Shown here: piece by piece, positions 11,501 to 23,480 of the stretch
Layout: the number at the start of each line of letters is the position of its first letter
Numbering within the stretch: the stretch's first letter is position 1
NCBI GenBank assembly: GCA_947650365.1
Contig: OX393549.1
Location: 26,689,209 to 26,753,208 of the forward strand
Direction of reading: 5' to 3'
Length of the DNA: 64,000 nt
Origin: Chamaelirium japonicum
Lineage: Eukaryota; Streptophyta; Magnoliopsida; Liliales; Melanthiaceae
The notes under the pieces: generated by a model
What the model saw: the letters and a program-made list of their open reading frames with translations, nothing else
Told to the model about the DNA's origin: nothing
The model's database searches: none
Made by a program: the position numbers and the translations under genes

Positions 11501-11818
11501 CTTCGAGTCAATGATCTGGACTTCTCTGAAGAACTACGAGACCAAGCCTCCCTTCGTGTGGCCAAGTATCAGCAGAAGATCAAACGAGCCTATGATGAGA
11601 AAGTTTACAAACGGCAATTCCCTATCGGCAGTCTGGTCCTTAGAGCAGTCTTCTACAACACAAAGGAACACAGCAGTGGGAAGCTTGCTCCCAACTGGGA
11701 AGGTCCATATATTATCGAATCAGTTGGAGGAAAAGGCTCTTATCGACTGATCTCACCAGAAGGATATAGATTGCCACGAGCTTGGAATTCGAGACACCTC
11801 AAACTGTTCTATCCATGA
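8561..11818 (+). pseudogene. pol: pol of A2 (RT, two RNase H, integrase), three nonsense codons
   Basis: The frame runs without frameshift from 8561 to the stop at 11816-11818. It contains the reverse transcriptase (NIIAVPKKNRKVRVCIDF, FMDGYSGYN, active-site YVDD near 9135), both RNase H domains and the integrase with HHCC and D-D-E residues as in A1. Three in-frame stops break it: TAA 8969-8971 (after FMDGYSGYN), TAA 10346-10348 (after the second RNase H helix) and TGA 10901-10903 (after CEPCQ). Where A1 covers the site it has CAA or CGG, so the changes are C-to-T, plus one G-to-A. It lacks gag and protease because the frame begins at the A1 junction. Confidence 0.88.
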
Positions 11819-12441
11819 TGTAAACTCTATGATGAATAAAGTTCTCTTTCAAATGTTCAAATGTGCAAGTGCTCAGCTTTTCAATTCAAGTTCTGAAGCA
11901 GTTTCAAATTATCCATATTCAATTTACCAGGTCTTTTAACAAGTTTGGGTGTTAGAGTTGCGACTCAACCCCTTACTGGCAAATGTTAAAACAATTTCAG
12001 GTTGTCATTCAAAGCAACCTTCAAGTCACTGGTCGGTTTAACAAGTGGGGGAGTTTGTGTTGCGACACTACCCCTTACTTACAAATGTTAAACTGACCTT
12101 CAATTTCAATATTCAATTTCAATCAATTTCAATATCGTCTAACAGGTTTGGGTGTTTGAGTTTTCGACTCAGCCCCTCACATTCGAATGTTACACGAATT
12201 CAAATTCAATTTTCAAAGTTACAAGTTTGGGTAATCGAGTTGCGACTCGACCCCTTACATTCAAAAGAGTATCTATTCAAATGCTATCCAGAACCTGATA
12301 TTCGAAGACATTCAACTCAAGAGACATCCAACTTTCAAACATCAAAAAGATTTCTATTATCAAAAATTTACCAAGTACAGGAGTGAGCTGTTACATATCA
12401 AGAGTTTACAAGTACAACAACGAAAAAGAAGATGGAAAATC
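11819..12441. other. spacer between pol and antisense gene of A2, with four hairpin repeats
   Basis: Counterpart of 2542-3086, with no gene. Hairpin copies lie at about 11946-11971, 12047-12074, 12150-12175 and 12229-12253. The last has TCGAGT pairing with ACTCGA where A1 copies have TTGAGT with ACTCAA, so both arms changed. The second and third copies have decayed stems. Confidence 0.65.
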
Positions 12442-15275
12442 TCAAGGCTTGGCCACACTTTGCACGTGTGACTTCTCTCCCTCGGATCCACCGCGAGCTT
12501 TGCTCGCAACCGATGCCTTGGAAGATCGGACACTGGTGGCATGGACCCTGAGTGCCTCCACCGCCTTCTCGGCTGTTTCCCGGTAGCTCTTGACTTCTGA
12601 TAGCGCATGCTCTAACTCCTTCTTGGAGGTCTCCTCTCGGGCAGCAAAAGCAGCATGCTGGACAGCAAGTTGTTCCTTCAGCTCCTTCACTTCAGTGGCA
12701 CGATCACTAGACACGGTCTCAACCTTGCAGATCCGACTCTTCAAGGATTCGAGTTCGTGACCCTATGCCTCGTTACGGTCCTGCAATCCCTTAGTCTCCA
12801 GTTTCTCTTTGCGAAGCTCCTCGATCTTGGCCTTGAGAAACTCCTTCTTTGAGGACAACACCTCCCTCAGCTTGTCCCTCTCCTTGCAGGCAGCCTTCAG
12901 TTCAGCTGTCAAGCGGGAAACTTCAGCTGAAGCTTCCTTTTCTCCCGCCTTCCTGGAGAGCTTGCTTGCGACTTTCAAAACTGCTGAGTTCTGCAAAAGT
13001 ACAAAAGAGTTAGAATTATTTTGAAGATACAACTCAAATGATTCGATCAAGCAGATGCACTTACCACCAGGTCAAGCCTGTCGAAGGCTTCATCCAGAGT
13101 AGCCCCCGGAAGGTTGCAGAGCTTCCGGATTACAACCGTGGGGTGGTTGATGTCAACATCACCCAGATTCTTTATCTTCTGAGTCGAGCCAACAGGCGTA
13201 CCTGCAATCAACACAAGAGTTAAAAGAGTTAGAATATCTTCAACTTCAAAGACAGAGCAATCGAGAGGGTGAATCATTCCGAATACCTGAGGCATCGACC
13301 TTAAGCTCTTTTCCCTTCCCATGGCCAGAACTCTTACCCTTCGAGGCAGACTTCTCCTTAGAAGGGGTCGGTTTCTTCTGGAGTTGGGGAGTCTCATCCC
13401 CCACACGACTTCCTCTCTCCATATGAGCTGGAGAGGGAATGCCCCGAAGAGGTGAGTTCCCCTCTTCACCTTGCGGCTGCACGAGCCCAGCCACAAGGGC
13501 TGCCATCTCCTCAGCCAGAGAGTGCGAGGGAGGAGGAGGCTGCTCAACCTCCAAACCGCCACTTGCAGTCGGGCCTTCAAGACGAGGCACCTCTGGGGGT
13601 ATCTAGTCGAGGGGCGTAGGGTTGCTTCCAACCCCACCGCTCCCCGAAAACTTGATCTTTATGCGAACTGGTCGCTTCTTCAACTCCTCGAAATGGAAGA
13701 CGGGCTGTGCTTTCTTGCCGTCACCCTCCACATCCATAACCTCCTCCATACGACGGGCTTTAGCCTCATCGATAAGGATGGGTTGTGAGTCCTCATCATC
13801 CCCACCAGTGGGGGTGGGAGGAATTTCTTCCTCGCCACCCCCATGTCCTTGACCACCATCAGTGGGGGTGGGAGGAATTTCTCCCTTACCACCCCCATTT
13901 CCACCATCAGGGGAGGTGGGAGAAGTATCCTCATCACCCCCATCTTCGTCATCCTCATCATCTTCATTTCCTCCTTCGGCACTGCCATTGCTGTTATCAG
14001 CATTATTATCGTTATCATCATCGCCACCCTCATCCTCCTCTCTCTCTTCTTCCTCTTTTTCTTCTTCCCCCTTTTTCTCTTCATCTTTCTTCTCCTCCTC
14101 CTCAGCATAGACCTTCCTTTTGTTCTTTGCTTGACCTTGGCGACGGATCACCAGTTTCTCCTCTGAAGGCAAGCTGCGCCTGGCTCCGTACGCCTTCTTC
14201 TCGACCCGAATGTTTCTAACAATTTTTCCGGATTGAGGGTCCTCCTCATAATCGGAATAGATGACCTCGTTATCTTCGTAACGAACCTTCGATCGATGGA
14301 GGAGATTGGCATTGCCGTGTCGAACAGGGCAATTCGAGAATTGCTTCCATGATCGAGTCCCGCATGTCAGCTCCAGAAAAAGATTGTCAACAGCCCCCAC
14401 TCACTCCAAAGACCACGAGAGAGCTCCTCCTGCACAGCACATATCTACCTCTTTGTGCACCTTGTACCGGGGAGTCTCAGGTACCGACAGAGGAGTCCAT
14501 GCACTAGACACCGATAGCGGCCAGTCGGTGTAGAGCTTGTCCGAGCCGATAGTGTCAATAAGGCGGAGACACCCGTCAGATTGTAGAAGGGACTATCTTT
14601 CCTCCAAGCCCATCTATAGTGATAGAAGAAATACCCCAGCTCGATCCGGGCTACTTCACCATCAGGGAGGCTGGAATAGCATTCCCTGAGTTCCTTCTAG
14701 AAGTCAGACTCTACGTGACAGAAAGCGTAGATGATCCTCCAGGCGTTCCCAGTAACCTGCCCGGGACAAAGGCCGGAGGTGTTCAGCAACCTCGCGGCGA
14801 AAGGCGGCAATGGAAGGCGCAGTCCACAGTTGAGCTGGCCAATGGTGACGATGGTTCCCATCACTTGCTCCTTGCTCGCGTAGGTGATGAAGATTGTCCG
14901 CCTGTCGACACCAAAAGCAGATAGAACTCCCGGAAGCGTTGGTCGAGACTTCCCCTCTGTGAAACATGCAAGCAACTGCTGCAGCTTCTCCCTCTTCACG
15001 TCAATAAGTTTGCCACCAATATTGTACCCAAACTCCGGTTCCGCCGACAAAGGCAACTGTGGGCAAAGAACAAATCTCGCTTTGGGAATGTGCTCCGGAC
15101 GGGAGGGTGCAGAAGCAAACCCCACTCCTTGGTGCCTCTTGCCCAATTGACCAAGTTCGATCAACTCGGCCCTGCCTTTGCCACGGCCCTTCAAGACAGA
15201 TGTTTCTTCAACGATTTCCTTCCCCTTCCTCTTGGAAGGAACCGAGACCTTCTTCGAACTACCGGAGGAGGCCAT
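12442..15275 (-). pseudogene. antisense gene of A2, PF04195-like, degraded
   Basis: Same layout as the A1 antisense gene: ATG at 15275, exon 1 to 13287, intron 13202-13286, exon 2 13201-13065, intron 12991-13064, exon 3 12990-12442. All four splice sites keep GT or AG. It is broken by TAG codons at 14698-14700, 13604-13606 and 12763-12765, and by a deletion with frameshift near 14555-14570. The three TAG codons match CAG in A1, that is C-to-T on the coding strand. The acidic stretch is longer than in A1 and Asn/Asp-rich. Its TATA box is also lost. Confidence 0.8.
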
Positions 15276-15723
15276 TCGATCGATCGAAAGGGAACAGAGA
15301 AAGGGAGATCGGAAGCACAAGCTCTGGACTTCGGAAATTTTCTGAAAGCGTGAGGCGAAAATGACAGCAAAAGAAGCTTAAGTATTCTGAGGAAATCAGA
15401 CACACAAATCGAGATGACACGTGTCATCACCATATCGAATCGCGTATTTTTGCAGGTACACATGGCACCTATCCACAGCAAGCGCAAAACCAAGCGAACA
15501 GTCGGGACCAGACGAAGCATCAGACCACCGGTCCAAACGAGCCACCGGTCCAAGCAAACCACCGGTCCGAGCGAACTGGACCGCCGATTCAAAAAACCAT
15601 TCAGACAAACCAAAGATTCGAAGAAGAAAAAATCAAACTCCATCAACTTTCAAAGCTCTGTCCAAAGATCACGAAGAAAGAACAAGCTATACAACCTTCT
15701 CTGAAAGGCAGGTTCGAGAACTC
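15276..15723. other. upstream region of A2 antisense gene
   Basis: Counterpart of 5867-6294 in A1; no gene supported. CCACCGGTCC-like repeats lie near 15520-15590. Confidence 0.5.
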
Positions 15724-17930
15724 AATCCTTGACCGGCTGATTTTAGTCGATCTGTCAAACTTGACCGATCGGTCAAAATCAACCGATCGGTCGATTTTCT
15801 ACTAGATCTGGCAAAAAACTTGTGTTTTTTGCCGATCACCCAAACCTTGACCGGCTGATTTTAGCCGATCGGTCAAACTTGACTGATCGGTCAAAATCTA
15901 CCGATCTGTCAATTTCCTACTAGATCTGGCAAAAAACTTGTGTTTTTTGCCGATCACCCAATCCTTGACCGGCTGATTTTAGCCGATCGGTCAAACTTGA
16001 CCGATCGGTCAAAATCAACCGATCGGTCGATTTTCTACTGGATCTGGCAAAAAACTTGTGTTTTTTGCCGATCACCCAATCCTTGACCGGCTAATTTTAG
16101 CCGATCGGTCAAACTTGACCGATCGGTCAAAATCAACCGATCGGTCGATTTTCTATTGGATCTGGCAAAAAACTTGTGTTTTTTATCGATCACCCAATCC
16201 TTGACCGGCTGATTTTAGCCGATCGGTCAAACTTGACCGATCGGTCAAACTTGACCGATCGGTCAAAATCAACCAATCGGTCGATTTTCTACTAGATCTG
16301 GCAAAAAACTTGTGTTTTTTGCCGATCACCCAAACCTTGACCGGCTGATTTTAGCCGATCGGTCAAACTTGACCGATCGGTCAAAATCTACCGATCTGTC
16401 GATTTCCTACTAGATCTGGCAAAAAACTTATGTTTTTTGTCGATCACCCAATCCTTGACCGGTTGATTTTAGCCGATCGGTCAAACTTGACCGATCGATC
16501 AAAATCAACCGATCGGTCGATTTTCTACTGGATCTCGCAAAAAACTTGTGTTTTTTGCCGATCACCCAATCCTTGACCGGCTGATTTTAGCCGATCGGTC
16601 AAACTTGACCGATCGGTCAAAATCAACCGATCGGTCGATTTTCTACTGGATCTGGCAAAAAACTTGTGTTTTTTGCCGATCACCCAATCCTTGACCGGCT
16701 GATTTTAGCCAATCGGTCAAACTTGACCGATCGGTCAAAATCAACCGATCGGTCGATTTTCTACTAGATTGGACAAAAAACTTGTGTTTTTTGCCGATCA
16801 CCCAAACCTTGACCGGCTGATTTTAGCCGATCGGTCAAACTTGACCGATCGGTCAAAATCTACCGATCTGTCGATTTCCTACTAGATCTGGCAAAAAACT
16901 TGTGTTTTTTGCCGATCACCCAATCCTTGACCGGCTGATTTTAGCCGATCGGTCAAACTTGACCGATCGGTCAAAATTAACCGATCGGTCGATTTTCTAC
17001 TGGATCTGGCAAAAAACTTGTGTTTTTTGCCGATCACCCAATCCTTGACCGGTTGATTTTAGCCGATCGGTCAAACTTGACCGATCGGTCAAAATCAACC
17101 GATCGGTCGATTTTCTACTAGATCTGGCAAAAAACTTGTGTTTTTTGCCGATCACCCAAACCTTGACCGGCTGATTTTAGCCGATCGGTCAAAATCTACC
17201 GATCTGTCGATTTCCTACTAGATCTGGCAAAAAACTTGTGTTTTCTGCCGATCACCCAATCCTTGACCGGCTGATTTTAGCCGATCGGTCAATCTTGACC
17301 GATCGGTCAAAATCAACCGATCGGTCGATTTTCTACTTGATCTGGCAAAAACCTTGTGTTTTTTGCCGATCACCCAAACCTTGACCGGCTGATTTTAGTC
17401 GATCGGTCAAACTTGACCGATCGGTCAAAAGCAACCGATCGGTCGATTTCCTACTAGATCTGGCAAAAAACTTGTGTTTTTTGCCGATCACCCAATCCTT
17501 GATCGGCTGATTTTAGCCGATCGGTCAAACTTGACCGATCGGTCAAAATCAACCGATCGGTCGATTTTCTACTGGATCTGGCAAAAAACTTGTGTTTTTT
17601 GCCGATCATCCAATCCTTGACCGGCTGATTTTAGCCGATCGGTCAAACTTGACCGATCGGTCAAAATCAACCGATCGGTCGATTTTCTACTGGATCTAGC
17701 AAAAAACTTGTGTTTTTTGCCGATCACCCAAACCTTGACCGACTGATTTTAACCGATCGGTCAAACTTGACCGATCGGTCAAAATCAACCGATCGGTCGA
17801 TTTTCTACTAGATCGGTCAAAAAACTATGTTTTTTGATCGATCACTCCAACCTTGACCGGTTGAATTTAACCGATCGGTTAAGTTTTACCGATCGGTCAA
17901 ATTTGACCGATCAGTCTATTTTTACGCTAA
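15724..17930. repeat. 118-bp tandem repeat array in A2 3' UTR, about 19 units
   Basis: Same repeat as in A1 with about twice as many units. Most units carry GGCAAAAAAC-TTGT-GTTTTTTGCC plus GACCGATCGGTC palindromes. Two unit types alternate (ending CAATCC or CAAACC, with CTACCGATCTGTC in some), which suggests blocks of more than one unit were amplified. Confidence 0.9.
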
Positions 17931-18033
17931 CACTCGACAAAGCTCCTCTGCGTGTGTTACAGGGGGTCGTTAGCTTTGCACCACGAATCCAAGCCAGCGA
18001 AGGTGGCCTCTTAGCTAACTTGGAGGGGGTAAC

Positions 18034-18657
18034 TGTGGGTGCAAATTTTGGCAAGAAGTCTGCAAACAGCGGGACCCACCGGCCCTGCCTGGTGGGCCCC
18101 CGAGTACCACAGCGGGACCCACCGGCCCTGCCATGTGGGCCCCCTAAGACGGCAGCGGAGCCCACCAGCCCTGCCTGGAGGATCCCCGGATACTACAGCA
18201 GAAACTGCCATTTACCCCGGAATTCCTCTTCGAGAATTCTATAAATAGCAGAGCCTTCGAATGTAAAAGGATCCGAAATTTCTGATTTCCACTCTGAGAT
18301 CTGATTTTCAGAATCCAGAGCTCTGGAATTTCTCAGTTTCCCATCTTCCACCTCTCTTTGATCTTCTTCTCTCCTTCAAAGAGATCAGAGTGTTTTCAGT
18401 GATACTCGGCCTGTCGAGATCACTTTGATATAAGTGTTAGTGAATTCGGGTTGCTCCCTATAGCACGGAGACGTAGGCTTCGGCTGAACTCCGAGATCAC
18501 ATCTCTCGTTTCAAATCTCTGATTGCATCTCTCTCTCTGTTTGCATATCGAAGGCAACGACTTCAATCAATAGATTGAGCAACGATCTCTTCGACTCGAA
18601 ACTTCAATTGACTGGTGAGGCGAGGTCTTCGGGTCGGCACGAAGATTTTCCCCCACA
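18034..18657 (+). mobile_element. 3' LTR of A2 (624 bp)
   Basis: Starts TGTGGGTG after the polypurine tract at 18020-18033 and ends CCCCCACA, 7 of 8 bases of the inverted repeat. TATAAATA is at 18240-18247. Base 18658 resumes an open pol frame of element B. Confidence 0.87.
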
Positions 18658-20028
18658 TTTCCAGACGAACGTTCGCTGGTCGTCCCTGTCTGCAGGAGAT
18701 TCGTGATCACCGAAGAGGAAGGTCCACTCGAAGTACCAGTTCAAACCAACACAGTACATGTCCTCGAGATTAAAGAACAAGACTGGAGGCAGCCATTTGT
18801 GGATTTTCTCGTTTATGGTAAACTCCCCGACAATCCAAAACGCAAAGGTGACATCCGCCGAAGGTCTCTAAGGTTCTACCACTTCAACGGCGAGCTATAC
18901 CGACGAAGCTACGATGGCACACTTCTGAGATGCCTTACGAAAGAAGAAGTAGAAGCCGCACTGGAAGAAGTACACGCTGGAATCTGTGGATCGCACCAGT
19001 CCGGTCCGAAGCTTCACTTCTGCGTCAGGAGGATGGGATACTACTGGCCTACCATGATCAAAGACAGCTTGGAGTACGCGAGAAGATGTCAAGCTTGTCA
19101 TATGCACGGGGACTACATCCGTCAACCTCCGGAGCCTTTACACCCAACAATCGCGTCTTGGCCCTTCGACGGATGGGGTCTCGATATCGTCGGTCCTCTG
19201 CCCAAGTCATCCAAGCAACATCTCTACATTTTGGCGGCAACGGACTACTTCTCCAAGTGGGCTGAAGCAATACCGTTGCGGGAAGTTACAAAGTACTCCG
19301 TCATCAGCTTTATCCAGAATGACATCATCTTCCGCTATGGAGTCCCCCGCTACATCGTAACAGATAACGGGAAGCAGTTCAAAAATGCTGCCGTCAGCCA
19401 ATTCTGCGCATTGTACAACATTAAGTAGAATTGTTCGACGATGTACAACGCTCCGACCAACGGCCTAGCAGAAGCCTTCAACAAGACTCTGTGCAAACTG
19501 CAGGAGAAAACCGTCTCGAAGACAAAGAAAGATTGGCACGAACGCATGGGCGAAGCACTATGGGCTTACCGGACGTCCTTCCGCACGCCGACGCAAGCAA
19601 CGCCGTATTCCCTCGTCTATAGTGTGGAAGCCGTTCTTCCGCTCGAGCTCCAGATCCCGTCACTCAGGATAGCAGTCCAGGAAGGCCTCACCAGCGACGA
19701 CAACGCCCAGCTCCGCTTAGCAGAATTGGAAGCACTGGATGAAAGACGCCTCGAAGCTCAACAGCGTCTGGAGTGTTATCAGGCCAGGCTCTCTCGCGCC
19801 TTCAACAAGAAGATTCGTCCTCGATCATTCCCGACAGGGGAACTGGTGCTGGCGGTCAGATGCCCTATCATTCTCTCGCATCGAGGAGGGAAGAAATTTG
19901 ATGCCAAGTGGGATGGCCCGCATTCCGTCAAGGAAGTCTACTCCAACGGCGCCTATCTCCTCACCACGCCAGAAGGGCTGACACTCGGCCCTATCAACGG
20001 CAAGTACCTCAAAATGTACTATGCCTAA
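18658..20028 (+). pseudogene. pol: pol of element B, integrase part
   Basis: Open from the A2 LTR junction (FPDERSLVV...) through the RNase H-integrase linker and the integrase. Zinc-binding residues are in HAGICGSH and CQAC. The catalytic Asp lies in GLDIVGPLP, the second in VTDNGKQF, and the Glu in NGLAEAF, with 35 residues between the last two. One TAG stop (19426-19428) sits between them, so the frame is broken but not shifted. It ends LKMYYA at 20028. The part upstream of the linker is missing because A2 is inserted there. Confidence 0.85.
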
Positions 20029-20270
20029 AGCAAGGCCACACCCCTTGTTCAAAAAAAAAAAAAAAAAAGAACTACGTGCGACTTGATCCCCCTTAGGGGG
20101 GTACGTAGGCAGCCTGAGAAGTTACTTCAGGTTCAGTCCGACCAAAAGAAAAAGGCAACAATGGTCCATGCAAAAGATGTAGCAAAACGAGGCGATATTA
20201 TTATATAATGAGGAAAAGGCGATATATGGCGTAAGTCCCGAAAAGAAAGTTACAATGAAACAAGGAACAA
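20029..20270. other. spacer after B pol
   Basis: Short non-coding spacer between convergent pol and antisense gene. It holds an A-run (about 20050-20067) and a CCCCCTTAGGGGGG inverted repeat around 20089-20102, followed by TACGTAGGCAGCC. This occupies the same place as the hairpins of element A. Confidence 0.5.
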
Positions 20271-23200
20271 CTAGAAGAAGGTGTCCAGAGATCGAAGACG
20301 GCACAGCAGCTCCTCTCTAGTCGCCTCCACTCGCTGAAGCTCCACGGGACGAGCAGCCAGAAGCTCGCGACGGGTTGCCAAGTCCGACTGCTGCTTCAGG
20401 TAACTCGCCCTCAAAGCGCTCTCCGCGACCTCGGCTCGCTCCAGACGAGACTCCGCCTTTCGAAGTGAGGCGCGCACAGACTCTATCTTCCTCTGAGCCT
20501 TCGACAGGCTGGAAGTGGCCTCCGCAAGTTGGTGCTCTGACTGACTTAGACTCGCCTCAGCAGCCTCCAACTCAGAAGAGGAGCTCCCCTCTAACAAAGC
20601 TCGCCGGGATCGATAAGACTCGCTATCAGTCACAAGCTGGTTCATCTGAGCGACGAAAGAAGAGCTGTCAACTTTGAACTCCTGCAGGCTCGCACAAAAC
20701 TCCGCACCGTCAGTCGACCACCAGTCCTGGAGAGCGCCAAAGCCAGCATTTTGGAAAGGCTCCAGCGTCGACTCTATATACTGCTGGTAGCTCGCAAGAA
20801 GGAACTCTGAGACTCTACTCCTCGGCCTCAAATCCGGGCGAGGTGCCTCGGAGTAAGTAGGCAAGACCTTCCCTCCCACTGCAGCCGCAACAGGAGCCGC
20901 CTGCGCCAACGAGGGTGGCGGAACCGGAGAAACCGCCGCTATCGCTGCAACAACCGTCTCCCCCAACGGGCACGGGGGTACAGTAACCAGGGAGTGCCGC
21001 TTGTCAACGCTCGAAACCTCAGCTTCCTCGTGGAAGGACAAAGCGTCAACGTCAATGTCGTCCAGGTCAATGTCGCCACTGGGGAAATTCTCCCCGCAAA
21101 GCCCAAGGAGATCCAGATCATCCGGAGGGATGTCTAGCCCACAGGCTTCTGGCACTTCCTGCGCAGCGCCAGTGGACGAGTGCCCAAGAGGTGCCTTTGG
21201 GGAGTTCACCTTGCGCTCTACCACTACAACGGAATCTGGTCAAAAGGAAGATCCGATGCTCAGTGTGATAAAACTTCCTGAACATAGAGGGCAAATAAAA
21301 TAAAGAGAACTCCATACCTGTGTGGTCAGATGAAGCGGCCCTAGACGGGGGAATCACTTCATCCTTCAGAAGTCCAGGCTCCTCGGCATCCTCCACCAGA
21401 CAAGGGACCCTTGGGACCATCCCGCGGGGAATGCAAACTTTTCTTCGTTTAGGAGGGACACCCTCGATTTCGGCCTTCGAGAAACAAGATGCCCCAGGGG
21501 CATTAGTAAGCTCGGCATCCAGCGCCGGAACGGAAGAAGGGACACGACGAGCACTGGAAAGACGACTACAGCTCCTCTGCTCTTTGAAGCCCCAGTCGGA
21601 GGCGGCAGTCCTCTACTCCCGCAGAATGATTGAAGCAGAAATTCCTGAACCCGCTATCGCCAAGACGTCGACTGGAAAACTCGCAAGTAAAGGGGAAACT
21701 CGCCCTTCAACCCACTTGCAGTGTTCCGGAGTGGCGGCGTCCCGAAACCCAGATTTGGCCCCAGGAAAGAAACTGCTGCCAGTCAAGCGAGCGTAGAGAG
21801 AAACCCACAGACGGTAACCCTCCTGCGGACTGATACGCCCCTGCAACTGCTGAGGCATGCCAGGAACTTCCTGTCGAAACCCCTGTTGGCGAGCAAAGCG
21901 ATGGGGGAGTACTGCTCTACCTCCACCACATCCCCCTTGCGCCAGACCAAGTAGCCAGGACGGCAGCTGACCATGTTCCAGTAAAGACTGTTCGGGAGCT
22001 CCTCGTTATCATACACAATCGACCTCTCCAAAGGCAGCACCGAATGCTCCGATAGAAATTCAAAATCGACGCTCCCCATCCTCCTCAAAAGGGTGCGAGC
22101 ACACTCTCTCGGACGCTCCCAACTGATAAAGGCGTTTAAGATCCCTCTTATCCCGGGCAGGAAAGGCAGCTCGGCTGGATGCCCGCGTCTGGCAAAGATC
22201 CCCTTCGGGAAATGCAGAGCTATCCAGCCGTACAAATAATGCAAGGGTCCGAACGTAGTCGACCGGCCAAGCTCCTCCTTGGCCTTATCTGAGCCAGACA
22301 AGTCCCAGTAAGTCCCGCTGAGAGCCCGGTACAAGGCGCATAGTATGGCAGGGGCTAGATTGAAAAGCTCGCCCCTCTCCATCCTGGAAGCTGCAAGGAA
22401 CGTCCCCAGACGAATAACCTCCCCAGAACACGGAAGCACGAACCGGCAGAGGAAGATGACCAGCCCGGCAGCTCGGTAAACCGAACGCCACTCCTCGCTG
22501 TCGCGTTTCAAGCCGAGGATTTCCCAGGGGCACGGCTTCCCCTCCATTGAATGCTTCTCTCGAGCCAAAGAGTCGATAGGCCTCACAAAGAAGCGAAGCG
22601 GAGGTCTCTGCATCTAAGCGATCTTCCATATTGGGTGAGCTAAAGGCACTGGAGACCTATACTCACCTTTGAACCAAAAGTCGACCCAAGAAGAAGGACG
22701 CACTCGATCTGATTGATCCCGTGCCGCAATGATAGCATATGCCTTGAACAAAAGAAGGCAAGAGCTCGGAGCGTAGCTGCTGTCCAACAGATCCTTCAAG
22801 GTGGGCACCTCCTCCTGATAGTAATTCCGTACTTCGGGGCACCCGGAAACGATATGGACGTCGCGAAGCGAGATGCCTATCTCCCCCGCTCCAGTGAGGA
22901 AAGTGTTGGTGTCCGGACACCAAAGCTCACAAAGTGCACGGTACATCCCCTCAGGACGACTGTACTCTCGACGAGCCGGCGCCAGAAATTTGGCCAATAA
23001 GTTCATCTCAGGTTCTGCGCCAAAGACCTTATAGAGCTCTCCCATCCATTCGCAAAAGCCACAAAGGTACTGGACGTCTCCCCGAGGCCAAGAATCGGTG
23101 CCCCATCGGGTCAGCCTGGCGCATATCTTCAAGGCAACAACCGGCGTAGGCACGAAATCTTCATCACAATGGTGGAACGGAAGACTCAAACTCGGCCGAA

Positions 23201-23480
23201 GAAGCTTCATGGAGATCCCTTCGTCAGTGTGAATCTTCTCGCTTAATTTCGGCATCCCACAAGTCGCATCCGCGACTCCATCTTCTGTGATGCGATCGTG
23301 CACAAAGACACGGAGCAACGACTGAAGGTCTTCCCGCCTTGAATTGCGGTGACGGCACACACGAGTATAGGGAAAGCAAAGGCACCTCCTCCCATCGAAG
23401 AAATCCTCGGCTATCCACCCTGGAGAAGTCAAACTCTCGAAGACGCGAGCCCTGGAGGACCATGAAGGGAGGCAAGTCAA
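20271..23480 (-). pseudogene. antisense gene of B: plant mobile domain-like protein with coiled-coil tail, degraded
   Basis: The minus-strand N-terminal part (about 23480-21620) resembles the plant mobile domain: GEIGISLRDVHIVSGCPE, then FNLAPAILCALYRAL and LHYLYGWIALHFP. A likely intron lies near 22614-22674 (donor AAAG/GTGAGT) and a frameshift near 21870. The C-terminal part (exon 21235-20271) is acidic and then a long Ala/Glu/Arg coiled coil. A clear intron, 21236-21317 (82 bp, CAG/GTATGG ... CCAG), joins ...SDHTG to DSVVVVERK in frame. Plant mobile domains are known both in host genes such as MAIN/MAIL1 and in gypsy elements. The true start is not clear. Confidence 0.7.

Larger units (their letters stand above)
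8561..18657 (+). mobile_element. Tat-type retrotransposon A2, 3' part from mid-pol to 3' LTR
   Basis: Sister copy of A1 (same gene order, pol very similar by eye). It starts inside the reverse transcriptase exactly where the A1 LTR ends, and ends with its own LTR at 18657. The LTR, gag and protease part is missing here; it should lie left of A1 if A1 inserted into A2. Both of its genes carry nonsense mutations. The flank after 18657 is in-frame pol of element B, so A2 itself sits in B. Confidence 0.82.

Noticed and set aside
6295-17930. Possible CRISPR-like or centromeric satellite array
   Set aside because: Units are contiguous 118-bp tandem repeats without unique spacers, and sit in the 3' UTR of plant retrotransposons.
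1-18657. Simple tandem duplication of one retroelement sharing a central LTR
   Set aside because: Possible but less likely: the LTR ends are joined to mid-pol sequence without primer site, gag or protease, as expected for nesting. Kept as an alternative.
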